Source: Psychromonas ingrahamii 37 (GTDB lineage: Bacteria; Pseudomonadota; Gammaproteobacteria; Enterobacterales; Psychromonadaceae). From it: DNA of 64,000 nucleotides. The stretch spans positions 186,001 to 250,000 of the forward strand of contig NC_008709.1 of assembly GCF_000015285.1 (NCBI RefSeq). Direction: 5' to 3'. Under the pieces are notes generated by a model, which ran no database searches, had not been told where the DNA came from, and saw nothing but the letters and a program-made list of their open reading frames with translations. The position numbers and the translations under genes were made by a program. This document shows, piece after piece, positions 25,131-35,555 of the stretch. Each line of letters opens with the position of its first letter. Positions within the stretch are counted from its first letter, which is position 1.

Positions 25131-25651
25131 GGTTTTTTATCATTTTACTCATGACCTTTCCTTTATTCTCATGCGTGGATGCCGATATTGATGATTTAAC
25201 TCGCTTTGTTGCTGAAACTAAAACAAAAAATTATCCGCTCGATGATAAAGTTCCTACTTTTAAGCAAATTAATCCCTTAACTTTTACGCAAGCAACTGGT
25301 CGTAATCCTTTTAGCGAACCTACGGCTGAAGAAGTTGCGATTGCTGTCATTAATGCACCTAAAAGCTGTCCTCAGCCTAATTTGAATCGCAAAAAACAAG
25401 CTCTGGAGATGTATTCGCTTGATAACTTAACTATGCGAGGAACGGTAATGGTCGATCAGGTACTCTGGGGACTGGTGCAGGTAACGGGAGGCGAGTTATA
25501 CAAAATTAAACCCGGCTATTACTTGGGATTGAACCACGGTAAAGTCGTCAACATAGCAAAAGATAAAATTGATTTATTAGAGTTAGCCGTGGATCGGGAT
25601 GGTTGCTGGCAAGAACGGATAACAAAAATAATGTTAAGCTCGTCCGAATAA
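25127..25651 (+). CDS. pilP: Type IV pilus lipoprotein PilP
   Basis: 174 residues. The signal peptide ends in a lipobox LFSC with Cys near residue 16, so it is an inner-membrane lipoprotein. The unstructured linker is followed by a beta-sandwich domain (YSLDNLTMRGTVMVDQVLWGLVQV...YKIKPGYYLGLNHGKV), which binds the N0 domain of PilQ in the family. It connects the inner-membrane PilNO complex with the secretin. It overlaps pilO by 4 bp. Confidence 0.95.
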   Translation: MRFFIILLMTFPLFSCVDADIDDLTRFVAETKTKNYPLDDKVPTFKQINPLTFTQATGRNPFSEPTAEEVAIAVINAPKSCPQPNLNRKKQALEMYSLDNLTMRGTVMVDQVLWGLVQVTGGELYKIKPGYYLGLNHGKVVNIAKDKIDLLELAVDRDGCWQERITKIMLSSSE

Positions 25652-25678
25652 TCTTAAAACAGGGATGGAATAAGCGCC

Positions 25679-27748
25679 ATGAACACATCATATTTAAAAA
25701 CATTATTTAATATTTTTCCGCTGGTATTCTTGCTTTATTCCCCTATTGGATCGGCTGAATCACAACTTGGTAAGCTCGATATTAATCCTCTAGTGGACGG
25801 TAAATTTGAATTGAGGTTTGGATTCAACGAATCTATTAGTGGCTACCAAGATAAATTATATTATCGCCCGAACAAGTTAGTTATTGATATTAAAGACGCG
25901 AGTTCCGTTTTAGCGCTAAACCCGATTAAAATTGAAAAAGGGGGGATTAATAATGTTGCAACCAAGAGGACAGAAGAGGGGTTGCGTTTAACTATTACCC
26001 TTGACACTTTAATGCCCTATCGTGTTGTACAGGAAAATAGTCTTCTTTTTGTGCGTTTTGGTCATACCGGGGCTGATATCGCCGGGAGCGATAAACAGGA
26101 GCTTGCTCTGGCGTCCGCAGTTGTGCAAAATTCTGGCAGCCAAACAACAAAAACTGCAACGGAAAAGGTTAATGCATCAGCTCTATCCTCCAATCAGACA
26201 ACCCCTAAGGGTTACGTTAACAGTATTCATTCACTTGACTTTAAGCGTGGCTTAGAGGGACAAGGCAAATTATTAGTGTACCTTGATAACTCCAGTATAG
26301 CTGTCGACATTCGTCGTCGTAATAATCAGTTGATCGCTGAATTTCAGAGTACTTATATACCCGACGAATTATTATATATTATGGACGTTGTTGATTTTGC
26401 GACTGCAGTAGAAAAAGTGGAAACCTTTAAAGAAGATGGGAAAACGCGCCTTATTTTTGATATTAAAGATCAATACAACTATCGTTATGACCAGTTAGAT
26501 ACCCTGTTTATGATTGAAATCTCTGAAAAACTTCAAGATCAAAAAGAAAGTGCCTATCAGGGAAAAGCCATCTCTTTAAACTTTCAGGATATCCCGGTGC
26601 GCACTGTGTTGCAGTTGATAGCGGATTTTAATGGTTTTAATTTAGTCATTACTGATTCCGTCAGTGGGAATATAACCTTGCGGCTTGATGATGTGCCCTG
26701 GGAACAGGCCCTGGACATTATTTTAAAAGTTAAAGGACTTGGCAAGAGTCTGGACGGTAACGTATTAATGATTGCTCCTGCTGTCGAGTTAGCCGCAAAA
26801 AAACGCGAGCAGTTAGAATCAGAAAATGCTGTGGCTAATTTAGCGCCTCTGTATTCTGAATTTATCCAAGTCAATTATGCTAAAGTAGCTGATATCTCTG
26901 CTATGTTATCGAGTGATAAAACCAGCTTATTGTCTGAACGTGGTGCTGTTAGTGTTGATAACCGTACTAATACCTTGTTAGTAAAAGATACTGCAGCTGT
27001 GATTGATGCGGTGAAAAAGATGATTCAAATATTGGATATACCGGTTCGCCAGGTGGTGATAGAAGCGCGTATGGTCACTGTTGATGACTCGGTGAGTGAA
27101 GAGTTAGGTGTCAAATGGGGTATGACGTCAACAAGTAGTAGTACGGTTGATAGTTTAAATGTTAATCTTCCTGCTACCGATGCTGCTGGTACTATTGCCT
27201 TTAAGCTCGCGAAATTTTCTAATGGTGATATCTTAGATTTAGAGCTTTCTGCATTGGAAAGCGAGAATAAAGCTGAAATTATTGCCAGTCCGCGGATCAC
27301 CACGGCGAATCAGCAAACCGCCTATATCGAACAGGGTACAGAGATTCCTTATGTCGAGTCCGCTTCATCCGGAGCAACCTCCGTGGCTTTCAAAAAAGCA
27401 GTATTAAGTCTTACGGTGACACCACAAATTACACCCGATAACAAGGTGATCTTAGATTTGGAGATCACCCAAGATACCGTGGGTGAGACAGTTTCAGCCG
27501 GTACTGGTGAAGCTGTTGCTATTGATACGCAGAAAATTGGTACTCAGGTCTTAGTTGGTAACGGCGAAACATTGGTTTTAGGGGGTATTTATCAACAACG
27601 GAACTCAATAGCTGTGAGTAAAGTGCCTCTTCTGGGAGATATCCCTTATTTAGGTGCCTTATTTAGATCGACTAATGAGGAAAACACTAAGTCCGAGTTG
27701 TTGATTTTTGTCACACCAAGAATAGTCATGCAAACTAAATTCCGATAA
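25679..27748 (+). CDS. pilQ: Type IV pilus secretin PilQ
   Basis: 689 residues. Signal peptide (1-26), one or two AMIN domains (about 45-290, peptidoglycan binding), STN/N0 (about 295-350, ISLNFQDIPVRTVLQLIADF), N1 (YIQVNYAKVADISAML to KMIQILDIP) and the C-terminal secretin domain (about 450-685, VVIEARMVTVDDSVSEELGVKWG; VPLLGDIPYLGALFRS). It forms the outer-membrane pore for the pilus. Slightly shorter than the Pseudomonas protein through a short low-complexity AMIN linker. Last gene of the pil operon; aroK follows after 170 bp. Confidence 0.96.
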   Translation: MNTSYLKTLFNIFPLVFLLYSPIGSAESQLGKLDINPLVDGKFELRFGFNESISGYQDKLYYRPNKLVIDIKDASSVLALNPIKIEKGGINNVATKRTEEGLRLTITLDTLMPYRVVQENSLLFVRFGHTGADIAGSDKQELALASAVVQNSGSQTTKTATEKVNASALSSNQTTPKGYVNSIHSLDFKRGLEGQGKLLVYLDNSSIAVDIRRRNNQLIAEFQSTYIPDELLYIMDVVDFATAVEKVETFKEDGKTRLIFDIKDQYNYRYDQLDTLFMIEISEKLQDQKESAYQGKAISLNFQDIPVRTVLQLIADFNGFNLVITDSVSGNITLRLDDVPWEQALDIILKVKGLGKSLDGNVLMIAPAVELAAKKREQLESENAVANLAPLYSEFIQVNYAKVADISAMLSSDKTSLLSERGAVSVDNRTNTLLVKDTAAVIDAVKKMIQILDIPVRQVVIEARMVTVDDSVSEELGVKWGMTSTSSSTVDSLNVNLPATDAAGTIAFKLAKFSNGDILDLELSALESENKAEIIASPRITTANQQTAYIEQGTEIPYVESASSGATSVAFKKAVLSLTVTPQITPDNKVILDLEITQDTVGETVSAGTGEAVAIDTQKIGTQVLVGNGETLVLGGIYQQRNSIAVSKVPLLGDIPYLGALFRSTNEENTKSELLIFVTPRIVMQTKFR

Positions 27749-27918
27749 AACGCCTTTCCCAACTGTTTTTGAGCAGCAATTTATAAGCCTGAAGGTAATC
27801 TTTGGGCTTATTTTACTTATGGGCTTGCAATGGCTTATTAACAATTGCGATAATATACAACACTTCTCTTTTTCTAAAGGGTGTTCCCAGTAATTAATCA
27901 CTTGAGTAATAATTCAAC

Positions 27919-28434
27919 ATGGCAGAACAACGTAATATTTTCTTAATTGGCCCAATGGGCGCCGGCAAAAGCACAATTGGTCGTCATTTAGCACAAATGT
28001 TACACCTTGATTTTCTTGATTCTGATGCAGAGATTGAGAAAAAAACGGGTGCAGACATTGCGTGGGTTTTTGATGTAGAGGGCGAAGAGGGTTTCCGTAA
28101 TCGCGAACAAAGCATGATTGATGAGCTGACACAAAAGCATGGTATCGTTTTAGCAACAGGTGGCGGAGCACTTATTCGCCCTGAAAATAGGATACATTTG
28201 TCGGCACGAGGTATTGTTGTTTACTTAAAAACCAGTGTAAATAAACAGTTAGCCCGGACATTAAAAGATAAACGCCGTCCCTTATTACAAACAGATGATC
28301 CACGAACGGTATTAGAAGCATTAGCTGAAAAACGTAATGAGTTTTATGATGAAGTAGCTGATTATACGATGGAAACAGATGAGCAAAGCGCGAAGGTTGT
28401 CGCTAGTCAAATCATTGCATTATTGGATTTCTAA
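27919..28434 (+). CDS. aroK: Shikimate kinase I
   Basis: 171 residues. Walker [14 protein letters not shown] (about 11-23), shikimate-binding [11 protein letters not shown] and [14 protein letters not shown] loop, and the lid RRPLLQTD. It phosphorylates shikimate with ATP in chorismate synthesis. The stop codon overlaps the aroB start (TAATGG). The pilQ-aroK-aroB-damX-dam order is classic for gammaproteobacteria. Confidence 0.97.
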   Translation: MAEQRNIFLIGPMGAGKSTIGRHLAQMLHLDFLDSDAEIEKKTGADIAWVFDVEGEEGFRNREQSMIDELTQKHGIVLATGGGALIRPENRIHLSARGIVVYLKTSVNKQLARTLKDKRRPLLQTDDPRTVLEALAEKRNEFYDEVADYTMETDEQSAKVVASQIIALLDF

Positions 28435-29504
28435 TGGAAAAAATAGTTGTAGCGCTGGGTAAGCGTAGTTATCCGATATCAATTGGTGAAGGTTTATTAA
28501 CTCATGCTGAGTTATTCAAATCGGCAATCAAGGGCAAAAGGGTCATGATTGTCAGCAATGAAATCGTTGCGCCTTTGTATTTAGCTTGTTGTAAAGAGAC
28601 TTTAATTGATTTTCAAATTGATGAAATTATTTTACCCGATGGTGAAAAGTTCAAAAATTTACATACTTTTGAAATCATTTTAACTGCTTTGCTGTCTAAT
28701 AAACACGCACGTGATACGACTATTATTGCGCTGGGTGGTGGGGTTATCGGTGATATGGCTGGTTTTGCTGCCGCTTGTTATCAGCGAGGAGTACCCTTTA
28801 TCCAAGTGCCAACAACCGTTTTATCACAAGTTGATTCTTCCGTTGGTGGAAAAACCGCGGTTAATCATCCTCTGGGTAAGAATATGATTGGCGCGTTTTA
28901 TCAACCTCAGTCAGTTATTATTGATATAGATTGCCTTAAAACATTACCTGCACGTGAATTTTCAGCGGGAATGGCCGAAGTCATTAAATACGGCATTCTT
29001 TATGATCAGGCATTTTTTATCTGGCTTGAAGAAAATGTTACCGCGATTAAAACCTTACAACCCGCTGCTATTACCTATATGATTAAACGTTGCTGCGAAA
29101 TTAAAGCTGAAATTGTCTCTCTGGATGAAAAAGAGGGTGGTATTCGCGCATTGTTGAATCTTGGACATACCTTTGGTCATGCGATAGAGGCTGAGCAAGG
29201 TTATGGTAATTGGCTGCATGGTGAAGCTGTTGCCTCAGGTATGGTACTGGCTGCAAAAACTGCTTTAAACCTTGGCCTCATTGAATCTGCACAAATTGAG
29301 CAAATTATATTATTAATTAAACAGTTTGATCTGCCCGTTAATGCACCAGAAAATATGCATTACGATCAGTTTTTCGATCATATGCAACTCGACAAAAAAG
29401 TATTAGATGGCAAGTTACGTTTGATTTTACCAACCTCGATCGGTCGCTGTGAAATATTTGATAATGTGAGTGAAACAGTTCTTCGCAGTGTTATAGAGTC
29501 TTAA
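28434..29504 (+). CDS. aroB: 3-dehydroquinate synthase
   Basis: 356 residues. NAD-binding [20 protein letters not shown], substrate region [34 protein letters not shown], and the metal-binding GHTFGHAIE with the second His in [10 protein letters not shown]. It converts DAHP to 3-dehydroquinate, the second step of the shikimate pathway. It overlaps aroK by 1 bp, so they are probably coupled. A 203-bp gap follows before damX, with no hairpin I would call a terminator. Confidence 0.97.
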   Translation: MEKIVVALGKRSYPISIGEGLLTHAELFKSAIKGKRVMIVSNEIVAPLYLACCKETLIDFQIDEIILPDGEKFKNLHTFEIILTALLSNKHARDTTIIALGGGVIGDMAGFAAACYQRGVPFIQVPTTVLSQVDSSVGGKTAVNHPLGKNMIGAFYQPQSVIIDIDCLKTLPAREFSAGMAEVIKYGILYDQAFFIWLEENVTAIKTLQPAAITYMIKRCCEIKAEIVSLDEKEGGIRALLNLGHTFGHAIEAEQGYGNWLHGEAVASGMVLAAKTALNLGLIESAQIEQIILLIKQFDLPVNAPENMHYDQFFDHMQLDKKVLDGKLRLILPTSIGRCEIFDNVSETVLRSVIES

Positions 29505-29707
29505 ATTGACGATGCTGAGTCTAATATAATCAGTTGGGTGAAAAGAATAAAAATCATATTTTATGAAATGTAGCAGCGAATAGGCTGATCTCTTTTTTTA
29601 GTAGATTATTTTTATTGATAGCTAGTGTGTAAAACACAGTCTTAATAAGAATCATATTATAAAACAATACGTTATCTATTAATAGAGTCATTTAATGAGC
29701 AGAAAAT

Positions 29708-30643
29708 ATGAGTACTAATTCTGGATATGATAAACAACCTTCATGGGTTAAAGAAAATTTATCTCAACTCTTATTATTACTTGCAATGTTGATGGTTGTT
29801 GTAAGTTTTACTGTTTATCTTTTTTCCAGTTCATTAAGCGAATTGATCGATCCAGTTGATCCCGATGCAGCACAAAAAAGGGTTGTGAATAAAGCACCCG
29901 AGACAGTCATTACTGAAAATTGGTATAAGGATCAGCAGGGTCCGATAGAAAATACGACGTACAAAGTTGGCGCTAGTGACCTTAGTGATCAGCGGGTGGT
30001 TATTTCTAAGGAGGAACTGATTGGCTTAGAACAACGTTATCGTATTGATCTTGTGGATATAGAAAAAGAGCCATTGCTGGATAAAATTGAAAATCAACAG
30101 CCTGCTGAAAATCAACTACCAACGGAAAGTCAACTACCAACAGAAAGTCAAAATCAACAGCCTACTAAAATGAGACCGGGCAATAATGATCAGCCAAACA
30201 GATCAATTATAAAGATGGATGATTCATCTGATTCGCAAATTGACGTTGTTAACGGAGAGGCCGAATTATTTTCATCGCTAGAAAAAAGTGATCATTTTCT
30301 AAAAGATGCCGGGCAATTCAATGAGCTTAATTTAATATTGAGGCCGGTAGAGAGTCTGCTTGCTAAGTCACCCTCTTTATTTACTCTAAGATTAGCTGAT
30401 ATGCCAACGAGGGAAAAACTGCAGGCCTTTGTAGTGCTACATGATCTGCTTAAAGAAAATATTTATGTTTACCGGAGCATTAGAAATAATAAACCTTGGT
30501 ATGTTGTTCTGCTTGGCGAATATAGCAGTTTTAGCGCCGCAAAAATTGCCCAGCAAGATTTACCCGATGCTTCATCTGAGTTGAGATCACAAGTGTTCAC
30601 CTACAAAGAGATCCAGCAGGATTTACAATTAAAAAATGACTAA
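29708..30643 (+). CDS. damX: DamX cell-division protein with SPOR domain
   Basis: 311 residues. One transmembrane helix (about 20-41, LLLLLAMLMVVVSFTVYLF), a long low-complexity linker with repeated NQQPxENQLPTESQ units (about 130-155), and a C-terminal SPOR domain (about 225-305, FTLRLADMPTREKLQAF..YRSIRNNKPWYVVLLGEY) that binds denuded septal peptidoglycan. It lacks the N-terminal AAA region of larger DamX proteins. It overlaps dam by 8 bp. Confidence 0.88.
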   Translation: MSTNSGYDKQPSWVKENLSQLLLLLAMLMVVVSFTVYLFSSSLSELIDPVDPDAAQKRVVNKAPETVITENWYKDQQGPIENTTYKVGASDLSDQRVVISKEELIGLEQRYRIDLVDIEKEPLLDKIENQQPAENQLPTESQLPTESQNQQPTKMRPGNNDQPNRSIIKMDDSSDSQIDVVNGEAELFSSLEKSDHFLKDAGQFNELNLILRPVESLLAKSPSLFTLRLADMPTREKLQAFVVLHDLLKENIYVYRSIRNNKPWYVVLLGEYSSFSAAKIAQQDLPDASSELRSQVFTYKEIQQDLQLKND

Positions 30644-31463
30644 AAAAAATCGTGCATTCCTAAAATGGGCAGGTGGTAAATTTACACTCACTGAACAAAT
30701 CAACCAACGTTTGCCTGAAGGTAGACGTCTTATCGAACCCTTTGTCGGAGCGGGCTCTGTCTTCCTAAACAGTAACTTTGATGAATACCTGCTTAATGAT
30801 ATTAATCCTGATTTGATCGAGATGTATAAGATCGTCAAACGTAAACCGAAACAGTTTATCTGTGACGCCAAATACTATTTCCAGGATGCATTTAATAACG
30901 AGGCTATCTATTATCAACTGCGTAGTGAATTTAACAACTGCAAAGATGTTTATAAACGTTCATTATTATTCCTTTATCTGAATCGTTTTGGTTATAACGG
31001 GTTATGTCGTTATAATAAAAGTGGTGGTTTTAATGTGCCATTTGGACGCTATAAAAAGCCTTATTTTCCAGAAAAAGAGCTGCTTATTTTTTCTGAAAAA
31101 TCTAAAAAAGCGACTTTTACCTGTAAACCCTATCAGAAATTATTTCAGTATTTACGTGATGATGATGTCTTATATTGCGATCCCCCCTATGTGGCGCTGA
31201 GTAAAAGTGCATCATTTACCAGCTATGCAAGTGATGGTTTTAGCTTGGATGATCAAGCTAATCTTGCCAAACTTGCGCGTGAGTCAAAGTGTAGCGTTTT
31301 AGTGAGTAACCACGACACTATTTTAACTCAGGAGCTCTATCGGGATGCTTTCTGCGACAAGATACAGGTCTCTCGAACCATCAGTAGTAAATCATCAACC
31401 CGTCAACCTGTGGGGGAGTTATTCGCACTGTTTGATGCACAACTTTCTACCCGCGTAAAATAA
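30636..31463 (+). CDS. dam: DNA adenine methyltransferase Dam (GATC)
   Basis: 275 residues. SAM motif FLKWAGGKFTL (about 8-18), FVGAGSVFLN, and catalytic motif IV DPPYVAL. YNGLCRYNKSGGFNVPFG is a Dam signature that contacts the GATC site. It methylates GATC for mismatch repair and replication timing. The start overlaps the damX stop, the standard arrangement. Intact and of normal length. Confidence 0.97.
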   Translation: MTKKNRAFLKWAGGKFTLTEQINQRLPEGRRLIEPFVGAGSVFLNSNFDEYLLNDINPDLIEMYKIVKRKPKQFICDAKYYFQDAFNNEAIYYQLRSEFNNCKDVYKRSLLFLYLNRFGYNGLCRYNKSGGFNVPFGRYKKPYFPEKELLIFSEKSKKATFTCKPYQKLFQYLRDDDVLYCDPPYVALSKSASFTSYASDGFSLDDQANLAKLARESKCSVLVSNHDTILTQELYRDAFCDKIQVSRTISSKSSTRQPVGELFALFDAQLSTRVK

Positions 31464-31675
31464 AAAATTGCTATTTAACAGTTGTTTCCGTTTTAACTAT
31501 TTAAATTACAATGTGTTATAAAAAAATGACAATAAGTGTGATCTGAATATTTACAAGCTGTTAGGCATAAGTAAGAAAACTAACAACAATCATCTTGAAT
31601 AGAGCCAATAAAAAATAGTTTGTTTGCTTTTGCTTCGGTAGAATACGCATTCACTTTAGCAAACGGAAACCTATC

Positions 31676-32344
31676 ATGACCGATTATTTAATTGCCCCTT
31701 CAATCCTTTCTGCTGATTTTGCACGGTTGGGGGAAGATGTTGAAAAAGTATTAGACGCTGGTGCTGATGTAGTGCATTTTGACGTAATGGATAATCACTA
31801 CGTGCCTAATTTAACCATTGGTCCGATGGTTTGTAAGGCCTTACGAGACTATGGTATTACAGCGCCAATCGATGTACATCTTATGGTAAAACCGGTCGAT
31901 ACTATGATAGTTGAGTTTGCAAAAGCAGGCGCATCGATTATTACCTTTCATCCTGAAGCCTCTGATCATGTGGATCGCTCCTTACAGTTAATTAAAGAAC
32001 ATGGTTGTAAAGCGGGTTTAGTGTTAAATCCAGCTACTTCATTAGAAGTATTAACCCATGTTATGGATAAACTCGACGTGGTGTTATTAATGTCGGTAAA
32101 TCCAGGTTTTGGTGGCCAATCATTTATTCCGCACACCCTTGAAAAATTACGTCAGGTCAAAAAATTGATCACTACCAGCGGCCGCGATATTCGTTTACAG
32201 GTTGATGGTGGTGTTAAAACTGACAATATTAAAGAAATCGCAGAGGCAGGTGCAGATATGTTTGTGTCTGGCTCCGCCATTTTTAATCAGCCTGATTATA
32301 AGGTTGTCATTGATAAAATGCGCGGTGAGTTAGCTAATATTTAA
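31676..32344 (+). CDS. rpe: Ribulose-phosphate 3-epimerase
   Basis: 222 residues, full-length TIM barrel: [20 protein letters not shown] at the N-terminus, [18 protein letters not shown] with metal His and catalytic Asp, [16 protein letters not shown], and [13 protein letters not shown]. It interconverts ribulose-5-P and xylulose-5-P in the pentose phosphate pathway. A 210-bp AT-rich gap after dam may hold its own promoter (TAGAAT -10-like at about 31640). trpS follows 10 bp later. Confidence 0.97.
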   Translation: MTDYLIAPSILSADFARLGEDVEKVLDAGADVVHFDVMDNHYVPNLTIGPMVCKALRDYGITAPIDVHLMVKPVDTMIVEFAKAGASIITFHPEASDHVDRSLQLIKEHGCKAGLVLNPATSLEVLTHVMDKLDVVLLMSVNPGFGGQSFIPHTLEKLRQVKKLITTSGRDIRLQVDGGVKTDNIKEIAEAGADMFVSGSAIFNQPDYKVVIDKMRGELANI

Positions 32345-32354
32345 GGATAGAAAA

Positions 32355-33356
32355 ATGACTAAACCAATAGTTTTAAGCGGTTGCCAGCCTTCGGGATCGT
32401 TAACCATAGGCAACTATATGGGCGCGTTGCGTCAATGGGTTGAGATGCAGAAAACCCATGACTGCCTTTTTTGTCTGGTTGATTTACATGCGATTACTGT
32501 TCGCCAGGATCCACAAGCACTGCGCAAAGCAATTTATGATGGTTTAGCTATGTATCAGGCTGTGGGTATTGATCCACAAAAAAGTACTATGTTTATTCAG
32601 TCACAAGTGACGGAACATGCAGAACTTGCATGGATATTAAACTGTTATACGCAGATGGGTGAGTTAAACCGTATGACCCAGTTTAAGGATAAATCACAAA
32701 AGAATATTACTAATATTAATGTGGGATTATTCAGTTACCCGGTATTGATGGCTGCCGATATTCTTATTTATGGGCCTAAACATGTGCCTGTGGGCAGTGA
32801 TCAAAAACAGCATCTTGAATTAGCACGTGATATTGCGATCCGTTTCAATAATGCCTATGGTGATACTTTTGTGGTGCCTGAGCCTGCTATTCCTGAACAT
32901 GGAGCACGTATTATGAGCCTGCAGGAGCCAACTAAGAAAATGTCAAAGTCCGATGATAATGTTAAAAACTTTATTGGTTTGCTGGAAGATCCAAAAAAGA
33001 TTTTGAAGAAAATTAAAAGTGCGGAGACAGACTCTGATCAGCAGGCGCGTATCTATTTTGATCCTGTTGAAAAGCCGGGTATTTCAAATTTACTCACCTT
33101 GCTTTCCTGCTCGACGGGTAAGTCTATTGAAAGCCTGATCCCTGAATATGAAGATAAAATGTATGGTCATCTAAAGAGCGATACTGCAGACGCCGTAGTG
33201 AATCTCTTAGAACCAATTCAAGCCCGCTTTAAAGAGTTGCGGAAAGATGAGACTGCATTACAAGCGATTGCGCGTGCCGGTGCACAGAAGGCGCGTGTAC
33301 GTGCTGCTGATACATTAGCGAAGGTTTACGATAAAGTCGGTTTTTTACCAAAATAG
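32355..33356 (+). CDS. trpS: Tryptophanyl-tRNA synthetase
   Basis: 333 residues, class I synthetase. The HIGH-like motif is [16 protein letters not shown] (TIGN) and the KMSKS loop [10 protein letters not shown] is intact. [16 protein letters not shown] is the tryptophan-site signature. Charges tRNA-Trp in the cytoplasm. Co-oriented with rpe and closed by the terminator at 33376-33418. Confidence 0.98.
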   Translation: MTKPIVLSGCQPSGSLTIGNYMGALRQWVEMQKTHDCLFCLVDLHAITVRQDPQALRKAIYDGLAMYQAVGIDPQKSTMFIQSQVTEHAELAWILNCYTQMGELNRMTQFKDKSQKNITNINVGLFSYPVLMAADILIYGPKHVPVGSDQKQHLELARDIAIRFNNAYGDTFVVPEPAIPEHGARIMSLQEPTKKMSKSDDNVKNFIGLLEDPKKILKKIKSAETDSDQQARIYFDPVEKPGISNLLTLLSCSTGKSIESLIPEYEDKMYGHLKSDTADAVVNLLEPIQARFKELRKDETALQAIARAGAQKARVRAADTLAKVYDKVGFLPK

Positions 33357-33375
33357 CCTGTTTATTGAATAAAAA

Positions 33376-33418
33376 TAAAAAGCGCAGTGTTTGTTAATAA
33401 CAACCACTGCGTTTTTTT
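33376..33418. terminator. Bidirectional terminator between trpS and gloA
   Basis: Stem CGCAGTG (33383-33389) pairs with CACTGCG (33405-33411), with A-run on the left and seven Ts on the right. It can serve trpS (+) and gloA (-), which converge here. Confidence 0.8.
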
Positions 33419-33430
33419 ATGCAAAGTGCT

Positions 33431-33844
33431 TTATGACCCTGCACCCAAACCCTTGCCAGCGTCTTTTTTATTAATTAATTCGATCTGATAACCATCGGGA
33501 TCCTTAACAAAAGCGATCACTGTTGTGCCGCCTTTAACCGGCCCTGCTTCACGGGTAACTTGACCGCCCATCTTTTTTATCATTTCACAGGTAGCGTAAA
33601 TATCATCGGTTTCAATAGCGATATGTCCGTAAGCATTGCCTAAATCATATTCTGTTGTGCCCCAATTGTAAGTGAGCTCGAGTACAGTAGTATCAGACTC
33701 GTCCCCATAACCTAAAAATGCCAGCGTATATTTATAATCAGCATTTTCAGATTGACGCAGTAATTTCATCTGTAAAATATTGCTGTAAAAATCGATCGAT
33801 TTTTGTAAATCTGCAACACGTAACATGGTATGTAATAAGCGCAT
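33431..33844 (-). CDS. gloA: Lactoylglutathione lyase (glyoxalase I)
   Basis: 137 residues, a VOC-fold dimer subunit. The four metal ligands are placed as in E. coli GloA: His in RLLHTMLRV (5), Glu in [10 protein letters not shown] (56), His in YGHIAIET (74) and Glu in GYQIELI (122). It isomerises the methylglyoxal-glutathione adduct to lactoylglutathione. Complete; shares the terminator with trpS. Confidence 0.96.
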   Translation of the reverse strand: MRLLHTMLRVADLQKSIDFYSNILQMKLLRQSENADYKYTLAFLGYGDESDTTVLELTYNWGTTEYDLGNAYGHIAIETDDIYATCEMIKKMGGQVTREAGPVKGGTTVIAFVKDPDGYQIELINKKDAGKGLGAGS

Positions 33845-33910
33845 TTTGAATTCCTATTTTTAATGTGGAGGTGCATAACAATAACCAGGTGCTATAAATA
33901 TTGGCTATAA

Positions 33911-33932
33911 AAAAGCCACCTTACAGGTGGCT
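33911..33932 (-). terminator. Terminator of the cytochrome c gene
   Basis: AGCCACC and GGTGGCT form a perfect 7-bp stem with loop TTACA; read on the minus strand a run of six Ts follows. It lies 25 bp after the stop of the cytochrome gene. Confidence 0.8.
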
Positions 33933-33956
33933 AAATTAGATAATTCATCTTACAGA

Positions 33957-34394
33957 CTAAAGGCCAGCGGTTAAGAACGCAATAGTTGATGCTATTTCCT
34001 GTTCGCTACAGTCACCACATGTGCCTTTTGCAGGCATAGAATTATAGCCTTCTATCGCATGTTTTAGCATTATTTCAGCACCCTGTGCTATACGCGGTGC
34101 CCATGCGGCTGCATCGCCTTTTTTCGGTGAGCCAAGCACACCTGTCGCATGGCAGGCCATGCAGTAAGTGTTATAAATTTTCTCACCTGATCTTGGGCCT
34201 GCGGGTTCAGCTGAAACTGGACTTTGCTGGGCGGTCATTATTTCACCATCTAAATAAACGCTACCTACCGGTGCAATACGTTCAGCAATGGCTGCTTCAG
34301 AAAGATCTTGTGCAAAGCCTGCAGTGCTGAAGAGGCTTATTGTTAAGCCCATAAGCAGGGTAATACGTTTAATAAGGTTCACGGTAAACTCCAT
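33957..34394 (-). CDS. Cytochrome c5-type monohaem protein
   Basis: 145 residues. Cleavable signal peptide (about 1-28, ending STAGFAQ). One haem site CMACH (about 81-85) with NTYCMACHATGVLGSPKKGD, distal Met in YNSMPAKGTC, and an extra CGDC pair typical of cytochrome c5. Periplasmic electron carrier of uncertain partner. Followed by its own terminator. Confidence 0.92.
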   Translation of the reverse strand: MEFTVNLIKRITLLMGLTISLFSTAGFAQDLSEAAIAERIAPVGSVYLDGEIMTAQQSPVSAEPAGPRSGEKIYNTYCMACHATGVLGSPKKGDAAAWAPRIAQGAEIMLKHAIEGYNSMPAKGTCGDCSEQEIASTIAFLTAGL

Positions 34395-34479
34395 TTTTCT
34401 GTTGTGTAAGGATTTGTAGATATTATAAAAGTGCCAATTATAACGAGGTTGATTATAACTACCAACGCCTTTATTAGGA

Positions 34480-35076
34480 TTATCGCTTCCAGTTCACTAT
34501 TTTTTTCTCTTTCCCGCTAAAAATTCGGCGAATATTGCCGATATGGCGAAGCAGAATTAATATCGACAGCATACAAACGGATATTGTATATTCAGGATTT
34601 ATCTGCTCGACAAAAAAGGGCGCCACAATAGCTACCACGATCGCCGCCAATGAAGCATAACCACTAACGGCAATAGTAAATAACCAAGTTAAAACCAATA
34701 ACCCGGTTAAATCCATGCCTAAAGGCAATAAAGTACCTAAACCGGTGGCGACCGCTTTGCCGCCTTTAAATTGAAAATAGACCGGGAAAATATGCCCAAG
34801 GCAGGCTGCGATAGCAATCACACCAATCATAATAGGCGAATAACCCCAAAAATAAGCCAGGTAGACAGGAATAGTACCTTTTAACAGGTCAAAAATAAGC
34901 ACAGCACTGGCAGCTTGAGCAGCATGTAAACGTAACATGTTCGTGGCCCCAGGATTTTTCGACCCTGCAGCGCGAGGATCTGGCCACCCTTTGACTTTAC
35001 ATAATAAAATCGCTCCGTTAAGCGAACCAAACAGGTAGGTACCCAGAATAAATATTAAAGTCATCAGGTTAATCAT
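34480..35076 (-). CDS. plsY: Acyl-phosphate glycerol-3-phosphate acyltransferase PlsY
   Basis: 198 residues, five to six transmembrane segments. Conserved loops: GSLNGAILLCK, DPRAAGSKNPGATNMLR (SKNPGATN is the glycerol-P site), and FPVYFQFKGGKAVATGLG. It makes lysophosphatidate from acyl-phosphate. The organism also has plsB at 59011, as other gammaproteobacteria do. Divergent from folB, the usual order. Confidence 0.96.
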   Translation of the reverse strand: MINLMTLIFILGTYLFGSLNGAILLCKVKGWPDPRAAGSKNPGATNMLRLHAAQAASAVLIFDLLKGTIPVYLAYFWGYSPIMIGVIAIAACLGHIFPVYFQFKGGKAVATGLGTLLPLGMDLTGLLVLTWLFTIAVSGYASLAAIVVAIVAPFFVEQINPEYTISVCMLSILILLRHIGNIRRIFSGKEKKIVNWKR

Positions 35077-35201
35077 TTCTATATATTTCTCCCTGTTCAG
35101 GTAACATACGGTACAGCTATATTGATGCTCTTTATTTCTACGATAGTACGTGGATTTTTTGTTAAGTGGTAGCGTTTTAACTTATTCCGACAGGTTGCAA
35201 A

Positions 35202-35555
35202 ATGGATATTATTTTTATTAAACAGTTAGAAGTCATTAGCTCAATTGGTGTATATGACTGGGAAAAATCGGTACAGCAAAAACTCTATTTTGATTTAGAG
35301 ATGGCATTCGATAATAAACCCGCAGCAAGCAGTGATGATATTAAACTCGCACTTAATTATTTTAGTGTTTCAGAAGCGGTGACTAAATTTGCCCAAACGC
35401 ATCAATTTGAGTTAATTGAAACCATGGCAGAATCCGTTGCTGCGCTTATTATGGCGGAGTTTGCAGTGCCCTGGGTTAAAGTGAGACTACATAAACCCGG
35501 GGCTTTGCCAAAGGCACAAAGTTTAGGGGTACAGATTGAGCGTGGTGTTCGTTAA
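35202..35555 (+). CDS. folB: Dihydroneopterin aldolase
   Basis: 117 residues, full length. Signature LEVISSIGVYDWEKSVQQKL with active-site Glu and FELIETMAESVAALI, then VRLHKPGALPKAQSLGVQIER. Forms 6-hydroxymethyl-dihydropterin in folate synthesis. Its stop overlaps the folK start (TTAATGG), so the two steps are coupled. Confidence 0.95.
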   Translation: MDIIFIKQLEVISSIGVYDWEKSVQQKLYFDLEMAFDNKPAASSDDIKLALNYFSVSEAVTKFAQTHQFELIETMAESVAALIMAEFAVPWVKVRLHKPGALPKAQSLGVQIERGVR